DNA of 43,342 nucleotides from Candidatus Fermentibacterota bacterium (GTDB lineage: Bacteria > JAFGKV01), in contig JAUXFG010000009.1 in the NCBI GenBank assembly GCA_030620115.1, positions 1 through 43,342 of the forward strand, given 5' to 3'. The notes beneath the pieces were generated by a model. That model saw only the letters and a program-made list of their open reading frames with translations, did not search any database and had not been told where the DNA came from. A program made the translations under genes and the position numbers. Each line of letters starts with the position of its first letter. Position 1 is the first letter of the stretch. This document shows, piece after piece, positions 26,468 through 33,282 of this stretch.

Positions 26468-27514
26468 CTATTCCTTGCCTGCAAAATGCCTTAGCTCACT
26501 GAACTCAACCATCATATCTAAATTCCGGGGGGTGAAGACCTTTCCTTGAGTCGCCATTATGAGCTTCTTCATGTCTTCACGTCTGACGCCGACGCCCCGA
26601 CCGGCGATACAAGCAATGATTTGAAAGCGGGGGGTACGATGGGGTTCGCCTTCAATGCTTATCGAATGAAGGTGCTGAATACGAGTGACTTTATCGCGGG
26701 CAGTTCCGTCATCTTCTGTCAGTTTCGCTTCAATGACAACCCGAGGATTATACTCGCTTGGAATTACGAAATCAGGAGCCTGGTCAAAGCCTGGGATGCG
26801 CTCCGCTCTCTTCGTCTTGCGATAGCTCACTCGGCACCTCGTAAGCACATCCTCGACTGCGGACTCGAGGCTGTCACCAATGAGTTCACTTACTGAATCC
26901 CGGTGTGCAGCAAAGGGACGACCAAGAAATCGCTCATAAAGCAGCATCGCATAGGGAACTCCAAGCTGTGCCACACTCCTGAGGCTGACGGATCCATCCT
27001 GAGTATCGTCCTTCTGAAGTCGATGAAGCGTCTCCTTCCCTCCTTCTGGCACGCCCTCTTGCAGAAGACCACAAGCTGCGGTGATCAAGGCTTTCACGCG
27101 CTCGACGGTTGTTGGATTCATCTTCAAAGATATCAAAGGCGCCATTCGTATCTTTCGATCCAGACTTCTGACGTACCCCTGCGTGACAGCAACGCCGGTC
27201 CGCTGAGAGGCGATGTAGGCCCACTCGGGAGGCGTCAAGCCGAGGATAGAGCGTACGACTACCAGCGCAATTGGCACTTCGAAAACCACCGACTCGATTT
27301 TCGCAGGAGAGAAGTCATGAAATGCGTCTGTTGCCTTTTTCAGTGCCTCATATCCTTCCTCGAAATCACGATACTCGACGAACCCTTTCCCCTTAGGCAT
27401 CACAAGAAATTCCGATTCCAGGCAGGAGAACACCGCAGTCACGAAGGAATCTATATTTGCCTCAATCTCTGACGGGGACGCTTCAAAAGGCAATTTCATT
27501 GTGGATGCCCTCAT
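26468..27514 (-). CDS. PD-(D/E)XK restriction-endonuclease-like protein
   Basis: The product is 348 aa. The start is ATG 27514, behind GAGGAG. It overlaps the methylase gene by 32 bases, implying coupled translation. Residues 1-200 are helical and unfamiliar. The C-terminal third holds a PD-(D/E)XK core: QAPDFVIP (Asp248), then VVIEAKLTEDDG (Glu262, Lys264), TRIQHL and FQIIACIAG. The methylase neighbour makes a restriction endonuclease the most likely role, cutting unmethylated DNA. Recognition site and subtype cannot be read. I do not recognise the N-terminal half, so this could be a little-studied restriction family. Confidence 0.7.
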   Translation of the reverse strand: MRASTMKLPFEASPSEIEANIDSFVTAVFSCLESEFLVMPKGKGFVEYRDFEEGYEALKKATDAFHDFSPAKIESVVFEVPIALVVVRSILGLTPPEWAYIASQRTGVAVTQGYVRSLDRKIRMAPLISLKMNPTTVERVKALITAACGLLQEGVPEGGKETLHRLQKDDTQDGSVSLRSVAQLGVPYAMLLYERFLGRPFAAHRDSVSELIGDSLESAVEDVLTRCRVSYRKTKRAERIPGFDQAPDFVIPSEYNPRVVIEAKLTEDDGTARDKVTRIQHLHSISIEGEPHRTPRFQIIACIAGRGVGVRREDMKKLIMATQGKVFTPRNLDMMVEFSELRHFAGKE

Positions 27515-29687
27515 ACTTGTCTTTCTCCTCTAATACGAAGGAGAGTTGCCCAACCCTTGATGTGGTTAACATGTCGCGAAGGTGTAGGGAAACACTCTCA
27601 ATGCCCCCAAGAGCAGTGATTTCCCGGGAAACGCGACTAATTCGATCTTGAATTTCAAGCGCCCGATCCCAATGAAGTCGAAGCCGCCATATTGCTAGCC
27701 GAATCAGATGTCCGTAAGCTATGCATCGGAGATCCCCCGCCGAGACTTTCATTCCTGCGTCTTCCAAGCTTTCGGAATCAGCTCTAACCAGTGCTGAGAT
27801 TTCTTCTGATGAATCGACAATCCAACGTCTTGGAATCCTCCCGGTGGAACGGCATACAAAAACAGTATCCACGATGGAAGAATCCGTACCATGGATGTGA
27901 ATCGATCCACCCATCTCCGCCGGGCAGGGAAACGAGGCAGTGCAGATGAGTTCGGCATCAAGGAGGGCCACTGCGATGGGCAAATATGCCTCGAGCTTGT
28001 TATGATGATATGTGAACACAAATGGGTGTCCCCGTTTCAAAGATCTCGCCATTCTGCAATAAACATTGGACAGTCCTGCCGCAAAATGCTCAAGCCCCCT
28101 GTCCATGGAGAGGTTGCCCGTCAGCTCCTCCGGATTTCGTGTTGATGGCCTGGAGAACTCGGGATTACCATCATGAACCAATCTTCTCAGCCAAACATAA
28201 CAGAAGTCCATCAGTTCGGCGTACTGAACGTTTCCGAAGTATGGCGGATCGGTCAGAACTGCATCGAGACTTCCCTCGGGCAAATCGAGAGAGATCGAAC
28301 TCTCGCAACTTATCTCAGCTCTCTTCACAGGACTTCTGGAATCGCGAGTCCGGCCAATCCATTCGCCATCGATGTAGATCCGCTGTTTTTTCTTGCCAAC
28401 GAACACGTGCTCGAATGGATGGCGACAGTATCGTTTGGCCTTTCGATATTTCTCGATGATGTTCAGCCATCCCCCGCTGCCAACGGTATTACCGGCCCCA
28501 TTGAGTATCCCGAGGAGGTTTGATTCACACTGTATCAGGCCGACCGGAAATCCATGTACTGAAAAGATGTCAAGAGACTTCAGTGCCATCTTATCATATC
28601 GGCACAACATGTTTTGATAGCGCAACAGGTCGGATAGATTGGTGGCCAGAGCATTGTGGAGGCGCGCATCTCCCAGGGTGGAAATATGCCTGCAGCTCAG
28701 TTCGAGGCCCAATAGCTGGCGCGAATTGAACATCTCCAGGTACTTGATGTATCCCCATCGATGCAATCTGTCCGATTCATCCCCAGGTAGGATTTCATCA
28801 TCAGGGACAAACTCGGCGTCCGATGTCCGCCACTTGCGGTCGGCTTCAGCGAATTTCTGTAGATCTTCTGGATCGGGTTTCTTGAAAAACCGACCTGTGT
28901 GGTCTGGCTTGCATATTGGGCAGTAATACTCGATCGCGAACATACGATGACGGAGGGGACCAGAGGAGCGCCTTGGGTAGGAATTGACGTGACTACAAAA
29001 GGGACACACACATCGGCCATTTCTCGCCGGACCACGCACACTCAATTTGCGTGAGCATGAGGAACATTTGCCTGGTTGTTTTCTATCCGAGCGTTCATTG
29101 AGATCGCCGCAATTGGGACAGATGAAAACATTGAGAGGATGTCGTTTATCCTGCGCCAGGAGGTATCCGGGAAAGAGGTCAATGCTCTCTCCGCACTTTG
29201 AGCAACGAAGGGTCTTTACCCAGATGAAATACTTCACCTGCGCATCAGGGGATCGGCATTTGGAGCAGCGCGTTCGGTAGAGGGCGCCTACCTCTGTCCG
29301 GAGGTGATGCACGAGGGCACTCGTAGCCTTGGTATACTCCTCTAAGTCGATGTCTTCGATCTCCTCTCGTACTATCCAGTAGGCCATCGGATTGATATCA
29401 AAGCCCAGTACATCACAGCCAAGTCGATTGGCCTCCAAGACTGGAGTGCCTCCGCCCATGAATGGATCTGCGACTACTACTCCTTTGAGATCGTTCGATT
29501 GATAGAACGTCTTCTGGAGAGAATCATCGACGAATTCCGACAGGATAATGCCGCGAAATAGAGTCCCTGGCCTCCGAGCAAACCATTTATGGACCGCGAT
29601 TATCGGTCTGTAGTTCTGCTGGATCTGTTTCTCTCTCAGTGCCATTCGGGCGACAAAACTGACGTCGAAGCCTCTCTCGATGGACAT
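27483..29687 (-). CDS. zinc-ribbon adenine-specific DNA methylase (COG1743/DUF1156-like)
   Basis: The product is 734 aa from ATG 29687 (AGGATA upstream). An earlier in-frame start at 29777 adds 30 atypical residues. The start, ALREKQIQQNYRPIIAVHKWFARRPG, is characteristic of the family. SAM-binding motif I is VVADPFMGGGTPVLEANRLG (~residue 75). Residues ~160-290 contain six CxxC pairs (CSKC, CSKC, CPNC, CSSC, CPFC, CPIC), i.e. about three zinc ribbons. The catalytic motif IV is TDPPYFGNVQYAELMDFCYVWLRR (~residue 480). It should methylate an exocyclic amine, probably adenine N6. With the overlapping nuclease it forms a likely restriction-modification unit. Confidence 0.85.
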   Translation of the reverse strand: MSIERGFDVSFVARMALREKQIQQNYRPIIAVHKWFARRPGTLFRGIILSEFVDDSLQKTFYQSNDLKGVVVADPFMGGGTPVLEANRLGCDVLGFDINPMAYWIVREEIEDIDLEEYTKATSALVHHLRTEVGALYRTRCSKCRSPDAQVKYFIWVKTLRCSKCGESIDLFPGYLLAQDKRHPLNVFICPNCGDLNERSDRKQPGKCSSCSRKLSVRGPARNGRCVCPFCSHVNSYPRRSSGPLRHRMFAIEYYCPICKPDHTGRFFKKPDPEDLQKFAEADRKWRTSDAEFVPDDEILPGDESDRLHRWGYIKYLEMFNSRQLLGLELSCRHISTLGDARLHNALATNLSDLLRYQNMLCRYDKMALKSLDIFSVHGFPVGLIQCESNLLGILNGAGNTVGSGGWLNIIEKYRKAKRYCRHPFEHVFVGKKKQRIYIDGEWIGRTRDSRSPVKRAEISCESSISLDLPEGSLDAVLTDPPYFGNVQYAELMDFCYVWLRRLVHDGNPEFSRPSTRNPEELTGNLSMDRGLEHFAAGLSNVYCRMARSLKRGHPFVFTYHHNKLEAYLPIAVALLDAELICTASFPCPAEMGGSIHIHGTDSSIVDTVFVCRSTGRIPRRWIVDSSEEISALVRADSESLEDAGMKVSAGDLRCIAYGHLIRLAIWRLRLHWDRALEIQDRISRVSREITALGGIESVSLHLRDMLTTSRVGQLSFVLEEKDKYEGIHNEIAF

Positions 29688-30180
29688 GTGCTCTATCCTT
29701 TGACCAGGATGATATGATTCGGAATGCAATAAGGCCCATAGATGGCGTGAAGCGTGCTGGAGATCAAGTGAACTCAATCATGGAGCAGATAAGGCTCGAC
29801 ATCTTGGGGATGTTGGTTTCGAACGTGCATAAACCTGAGATCTCTCAAAAATCTGAACTGTCGTCTCCAACTCCGCATCTCAGAAATCACGACCAATAAA
29901 CAAGACAATGGACGCCTTCGTCCATATAAAGGCCATCACTGCCGAGCTCATTCCTGTCTGACGATCGCACGTCGACCAAGCTATGCCGACACTATCAACA
30001 GGGAAACGCTTGAGGAGTTCGTTTCATGCTCTGACCTGGCAAAGAACGAAGTCATTGGCTTGAGAATAGAGAATAGGATTGTAGCTTTTCGGAGTTGAGA
30101 GGCGCTCGTCATGGATCTGATGGATTCTCTCCCTCGGTTCAGTTTGTATGATGGAGGAACGTCCGACCGCCGCCGGATCG

Positions 30181-30260
30181 CGTCCGCAGTATCAGTACCA
30201 ACGGCGGCCATGGCGAAGCATCGAAGATCCGACAACCGGCGGATGGCCCTCCAGCGGAGG
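30181..30260. repeat. interspersed repeat family A, partial copy 3
   Basis: ACGGCGGCCATGGCGAAGCA, TCGAAGATCCGACAACCGG and ATGGCCCTCCAGC correspond to CGGCCATGACCAAGCATCGAAGATCCGAC and GCATGGCCCTCC of copy 1. The polypyrimidine 5' part is missing. Confidence 0.6.
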
Positions 30261-30485
30261 GGATTCATGGTTGTGATGCAATATGAGAACAACATTCACG
30301 ATATTTTCCGCGTGAGTGCTTGATTGGTCAAATCTTCATGTTTAATGCTTGCTCATGGTGAAGGCCGATATGTCTTGCGATCGATGGCTTTGCTGACGGC
30401 GGAATCGTGGACTGATTCCCAGAAAGCATTAGAGGCCGTTGCCAAATGACAGGGATCTCCTCGCGGACGAAAGATCGGGAGGAAA

Positions 30486-30529
30486 ATTGAATAGTCTAGT
30501 AAATCTATGGATTTACTAGACTATTCAAT
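30486..30529. repeat. perfect 20-bp-arm AT-rich hairpin
   Basis: The left arm is ATTGAATAGTCTAGTAAATC (30486-30505), the loop TATG and the right arm GATTTACTAGACTATTCAAT (30510-30529). All 20 pairs are perfect. The 15-base core TGAATAGTCTAGTAA recurs at 6620-6635, where it forms a shorter, imperfect hairpin. No T-tract follows, so it is not a typical intrinsic terminator. Confidence 0.9.
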
Positions 30530-30565
30530 CTTGCGACGACCGAGCCAAGGGTTCGCGTAAGAATA

Positions 30566-30660
30566 CATCGGCGGTTCTGACGCACAGATTTGCCGAAGAT
30601 TTGGTCTCTCCCATGTAGGAGCATCCGCCAGCTGGCGGACCGTGCCCGCCAGAGGCGTAG
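30566..30660. repeat. interspersed repeat family C, copy 2
   Basis: It matches 14480-14560 in order: GCGGTTCTGACGCACAGATT, TGCCGAAGAT, TCTCCCATGTAGGAGCA and CGTGCCCGCCAGAGGCG. Its central palindrome is altered by an inserted CCGCCAGCTGGCGG motif, a palindrome also present inside repeat family B. Confidence 0.65.
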
Positions 30661-31147
30661 TCCCGCGTACTGCGCGGGATTGGGTATGGAAGTCTTGGAG
30701 TGCGATAGTCCAAAGGGGAAAAGCGGTGTAATCTCACCGGCTAGCGTCTTTGTCCGTCACATCTACGTTTCTTGCGTAGATGCTGGCACTAGCTTCTCGC
30801 GAGTTCTGGTGCCCTCACGGGGAGCCACAGAGCTGAGGATCTTCTTCTTTCCGTTGCGGAAATCAAGGATGCTATGCATCTTGTGAAAGAGGCTGCTCGT
30901 GGGGATTTGTGCCAAGACGGAGTGTCTTGTGCGCTTGCGCCATGGGCCAAGCTTGTTGTCTGTTGTGGATAAAACACAATCCGCAGAGCGAGCAGCTTTG
31001 AGTTTTGTTCTTCACCTCACCTCAATCCTCTCCTCAAGGAGAGGAAGTGTCCGGAACGGCCAGAGCTCCTTCTCATTTGAGGAGAAGGGTGGGATGAGGT
31101 TGTCAAAGGTGCGGCCGGCGCTAACTCGTGGAAGCACCGTGCTTCCT

Positions 31148-31175
31148 TTGTCATGGGATGGGCACAGATTATTGT
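31148..31175 (+). promoter_or_regulatory. candidate promoter for the flavodoxin-fold gene
   Basis: TTGTCA (31148-31153) and TATTGT (31170-31175) are 16 bases apart. The start codon lies 45 bases downstream of the -10, with AGGGGAGAA as Shine-Dalgarno. Confidence 0.4.
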
Positions 31176-31219
31176 GAGGCGCCAGACAAGTAAGGCATAA
31201 GGTAAGGGGAGAAGCTAGA

Positions 31220-31849
31220 ATGCAAGTTCTGGGCATAGTTGGCTCGATGAGGAAGATGAGACACACGAATACGCTTGTGAACCGAGTCATTAGCGATATG
31301 AGATCCATCGACTCCGATGTAGAAGCGGACGTCGTCTATATTGCCGACAAGACCATCCATCCTTGTAGAGTGGTATGCTCAGATCATTGTTCCAATAATC
31401 CGTACCAATGTTCGATCACAGATGACGCTACTGAAATCCTGCATTTGATGATGAAAGCAGATGTATTGGTAATTGGCGCGCCGCTGTACTTCAGAGCTCC
31501 ACCCGCGAGATTCCAGGCGTTGATTGAACGGCTTGTCTCCATCTTCTTCTTTTACGAGACTCAAGGGGATGGAGATGAGAAGTCACCGCTTATCGGAAAA
31601 CCTTGTGGTCTGATAGGTGTGACAGAGTATTCAAATCCCCACCAGATACTTGAATATCTGCATGACTTCTGCATCTTGTTGAAGATGAGGCCAGTGGTGC
31701 TTGAGAGATTTCCCTATTTGGGTGTTGCGGGCCAGGGCGACATAAACGAAGATGTGATATTCAATCCTGTTGAGAGGTCAAAGGATCTAGCGCGCGCGTT
31801 AATCGAGGAAGTGCATAAGCATCGTTCCATGACCCGCGCAGGCGGGTAA
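31220..31849 (+). CDS. NADPH-dependent FMN reductase / multimeric flavodoxin-like protein
   Basis: This 209-aa protein has the flavodoxin-fold start VLGIVGSMRKMRHTNTLVNRV (phosphate-binding loop for FMN). It then has DVLVIGAPLYFRAPPARFQALIERL, the flavin-ring contact segment of the WrbA/NADPH-dependent FMN reductase group, followed by GKPCGLIGVTEYSNP. A Cys-rich insert (HPCRVVCSDHCSNNPYQC) near residue 48-66 is typical of the iron-sulfur flavoprotein branch and may bind a cluster. The last residues and stop codon (GGGTAACCC) fall at the edge of an inserted repeat, so the original C-terminus may have been altered. The partner is unknown. Confidence 0.75.
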   Translation: MQVLGIVGSMRKMRHTNTLVNRVISDMRSIDSDVEADVVYIADKTIHPCRVVCSDHCSNNPYQCSITDDATEILHLMMKADVLVIGAPLYFRAPPARFQALIERLVSIFFFYETQGDGDEKSPLIGKPCGLIGVTEYSNPHQILEYLHDFCILLKMRPVVLERFPYLGVAGQGDINEDVIFNPVERSKDLARALIEEVHKHRSMTRAGG

Positions 31850-32085
31850 CCCGAACTTCTCACCGGCCTTTGTCGCGAAGCGGTGTAGTTGGTTGTGGCA
31901 GCAAGACTTGCGACCGAGGACCCCGGCTCTGTCAGGGCGTAGCCTGGCTCCCGGCTATGTATGACAACGCCGTGGCAAGCCGCCGTGGCGAAGCCCGAAG
32001 GCGTATCCCCTGTCCGCCAGCTGGCGGACAGCAGGCAGGGCCAAATGCAGCGTTGCAGCCGAAAGCCGGTGAGAAGTCCGGGTTA
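31847..32085. mobile_element. MITE-like repeat family B, full copy 1 (239 bp)
   Basis: The ends are inverted repeats: left TAACCCGAACTTCTCACCGG, right (reverse complement) TAACCCGGACTTCTCACCGG. The match continues a few bases inward (CTTT/TTTCGG). Internal blocks GAAGCCCGAAGG, CCGCCAGCTGGCGG and GCAGGCAGGGCCAAAT recur inverted in the 42052-42242 copy. It encodes no protein and starts with the TAA that terminates the upstream flavoprotein gene. No clear target-site duplication is visible. Confidence 0.7.
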
Positions 32086-32173
32086 ACCCGGACGTAGGAT
32101 CATCTAACCAGCCGCTCCATCGGATGATGTGCCACCGCCGTAGGGTTCGCATTTACCGGGAAACGATGATGTC

Positions 32174-32201
32174 TTGACATCACCTGATGGGATGCTATAA
32201 T
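32174..32201 (+). promoter_or_regulatory. near-consensus promoter giving a probable leaderless antitoxin mRNA
   Basis: TTGACA (32174-32179) and TATAAT (32196-32201) are both perfect and 16 bases apart. Transcription should start near 32208, exactly at the antitoxin ATG. There is no Shine-Dalgarno in between (GCAACC). Confidence 0.8.
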
Positions 32202-32207
32202 GCAACC

Positions 32208-32453
32208 ATGAGAACAACGCTGACAATTGATGATGATGTCCTCGATCGGGCACGTGCTGCTGCGGCCAAGCTTCACACATCCTTCCGTCATGTGGTGAAT
32301 GAAGCTCTGCGTGCGGGACTGGAGGAGGTCGAGAGGCCCGCGTCTCACCGTCCATACCGTACGGACCCTCATCCCATGGGCCTCCGAACAGGGTACAATC
32401 TTGATAATATCCAGGAATTGCTGGCCCAGGCGGAGACAGAGGATTTCCGTTGA
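32208..32453 (+). CDS. VapB-like ribbon-helix-helix antitoxin
   Basis: The product is 81 aa. ATG 32208 gives the standard opening MRTTLTIDDDVLDRARAAA, a ribbon-helix-helix strand-helix start. FRHVVNEALRAGLEEV follows as the second helix. The C-terminal tail (RTGYNLDNIQELLAQAE) would wrap the toxin. It pairs with the VapC gene, which it overlaps by four bases. RHH antitoxins repress their own promoter as a complex with the toxin. The promoter directly upstream is near-perfect and would make a transcript starting at or next to the ATG. Confidence 0.8.
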   Translation: MRTTLTIDDDVLDRARAAAAKLHTSFRHVVNEALRAGLEEVERPASHRPYRTDPHPMGLRTGYNLDNIQELLAQAETEDFR

Positions 32454-32881
32454 TACTCGTCGATGCCAATATCCTCCTCTACGCCGAGGATAGCCTCAGC
32501 CAACGTCACGAGCAGGCCCGGGAATGGTGGGACACGCAGCTCTCGGGTTCGGCGCCAGTCTGCCTCTGCTGGACGGTTATGAATGTTTTCATTCGCATCG
32601 GCACCAATGCACGTGTTTTCCAGCGCCCACTCTCGCCGGACGAGGCCATCGAGCGCATCGGTGGTTGGCTGTCCCAGCCATGCACCAGGGTCGTCGCGCC
32701 CACACAACGCCACTGGGACATCTTCAGCGAAATGTTGATGGGCGGGCAGGCAACAGCCAACCTTGTGACTGATGCCCATATAGCCGCTCTCGCCATTGAG
32801 TATGGTTGCGTGCTGCAATCCACCGACTCGGACTTCTCCCGCTTCCCCATGCTCAAATGGGAGAACCCCCTTGCTGGATGA
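32450..32881 (+). CDS. VapC-like PIN-domain toxin
   Basis: This 143-aa protein starts at TTG 32450 within the antitoxin stop region (TTGA overlap). PIN motifs are MILVDANILLYA (first Asp), then ARVFQRPLSPDEAIERI, VTDAHIAALAIEYG (acidic cluster) and STDSDFSRFP (last Asp pair). All four acidic positions of the metal site are present, so RNase activity is expected. The antitoxin-toxin order and overlap are typical of VapBC. Target RNA is unknown. Confidence 0.85.
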   Translation: MILVDANILLYAEDSLSQRHEQAREWWDTQLSGSAPVCLCWTVMNVFIRIGTNARVFQRPLSPDEAIERIGGWLSQPCTRVVAPTQRHWDIFSEMLMGGQATANLVTDAHIAALAIEYGCVLQSTDSDFSRFPMLKWENPLAG

Positions 32882-32920
32882 AGAAGGGGAGCGAACACAC
32901 AAGACCGCAGGGAGAATGGG

Positions 32921-33221
32921 ATGAAAAGACCTGAACCAGTACTCATCGGTTTCTTCCCCAAGAGAACCGCGCACCGTGATGACTGGATCAAGAATCACAC
33001 AGTCGAAGAGATATGCAGTGTCAGTAACTGCATTTCAAAGGGACCAGACGATTGGATTGATCATCGGAAACACAACACCACTTGAGGATGCTTGGCGCAT
33101 CACTCAGGAGATCGCGAGAGACAGCAAGGAGAAGCAGGCCTGGGAGCCCGGCCCATATTTTCTGCTTGAGGTTTATCGGAAACGAAAACATAGGCGAATA
33201 ACCGAATCCAACGGACAGTGA
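32921..33221 (+). pseudogene. small conserved-looking protein broken by a one-base frameshift
   Basis: From ATG 32921 (AGGGAGAATGG upstream) the frame reads MKRPEPVLIGFFPKRT, then VEEICSVSNCISKGPDDWID and stops at TGA 33083-33085. In the +1 frame the protein-like sequence continues as EDAWRITQEIARDSKE, then PGPYFLLEVYRKRK to 33221. Skipping one base near 33082 gives one ~99-residue product. EICSVSxCISKGPEDWID reminds me of a small uncharacterised family, but I cannot name it. The downstream frame has its own ATG (32976), but its first ~30 residues look non-coding. This is either an indel in the assembly or a real mutation. Confidence 0.55.
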
Positions 33222-33282
33222 TCCCGTGAACGGTCACAATAAGCATAGATGACACCATCCGTCGACGAATGCAGGTGGTCTG

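Larger units (their letters stand above)
29688..31219. other. long repeat-rich spacer
   Basis: About 1.5 kb without a convincing intact gene. At 29908-30099 two + frames in succession look coding-like (MDAFVHIKAITAEL, then TINRETLEEFVSCSDLAKNEVIG), which suggests a small broken gene. Repeat family A (partial) is at 30181-30260, a perfect hairpin at 30486-30529 and repeat family C at 30566-30660. At 31010-31110 lies a CCTCACCTCAATCCTCTCCT-type phrase with an inverted partner (GAGGAGAAGGGTGGGATGAG) ~70 bases on. A candidate promoter for the flavoprotein gene is at 31148-31175. Confidence 0.5.

Noticed and set aside
29908-30099. Possible small broken gene in two frames
   Set aside because: Too short and unmatched to name. 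Noted only in the spacer entry.
30486-30529. Hairpin considered as intrinsic terminator
   Set aside because: No T-tract on either side, an AT-rich stem, and no gene ends nearby.
33070-33095. ACT-TGA at the frame change of the small gene, reminiscent of the prfB +1 programmed frameshift
   Set aside because: The slippery codon is ACT rather than CTT. Re-pairing would be poor, and no internal Shine-Dalgarno precedes it. An indel is simpler.
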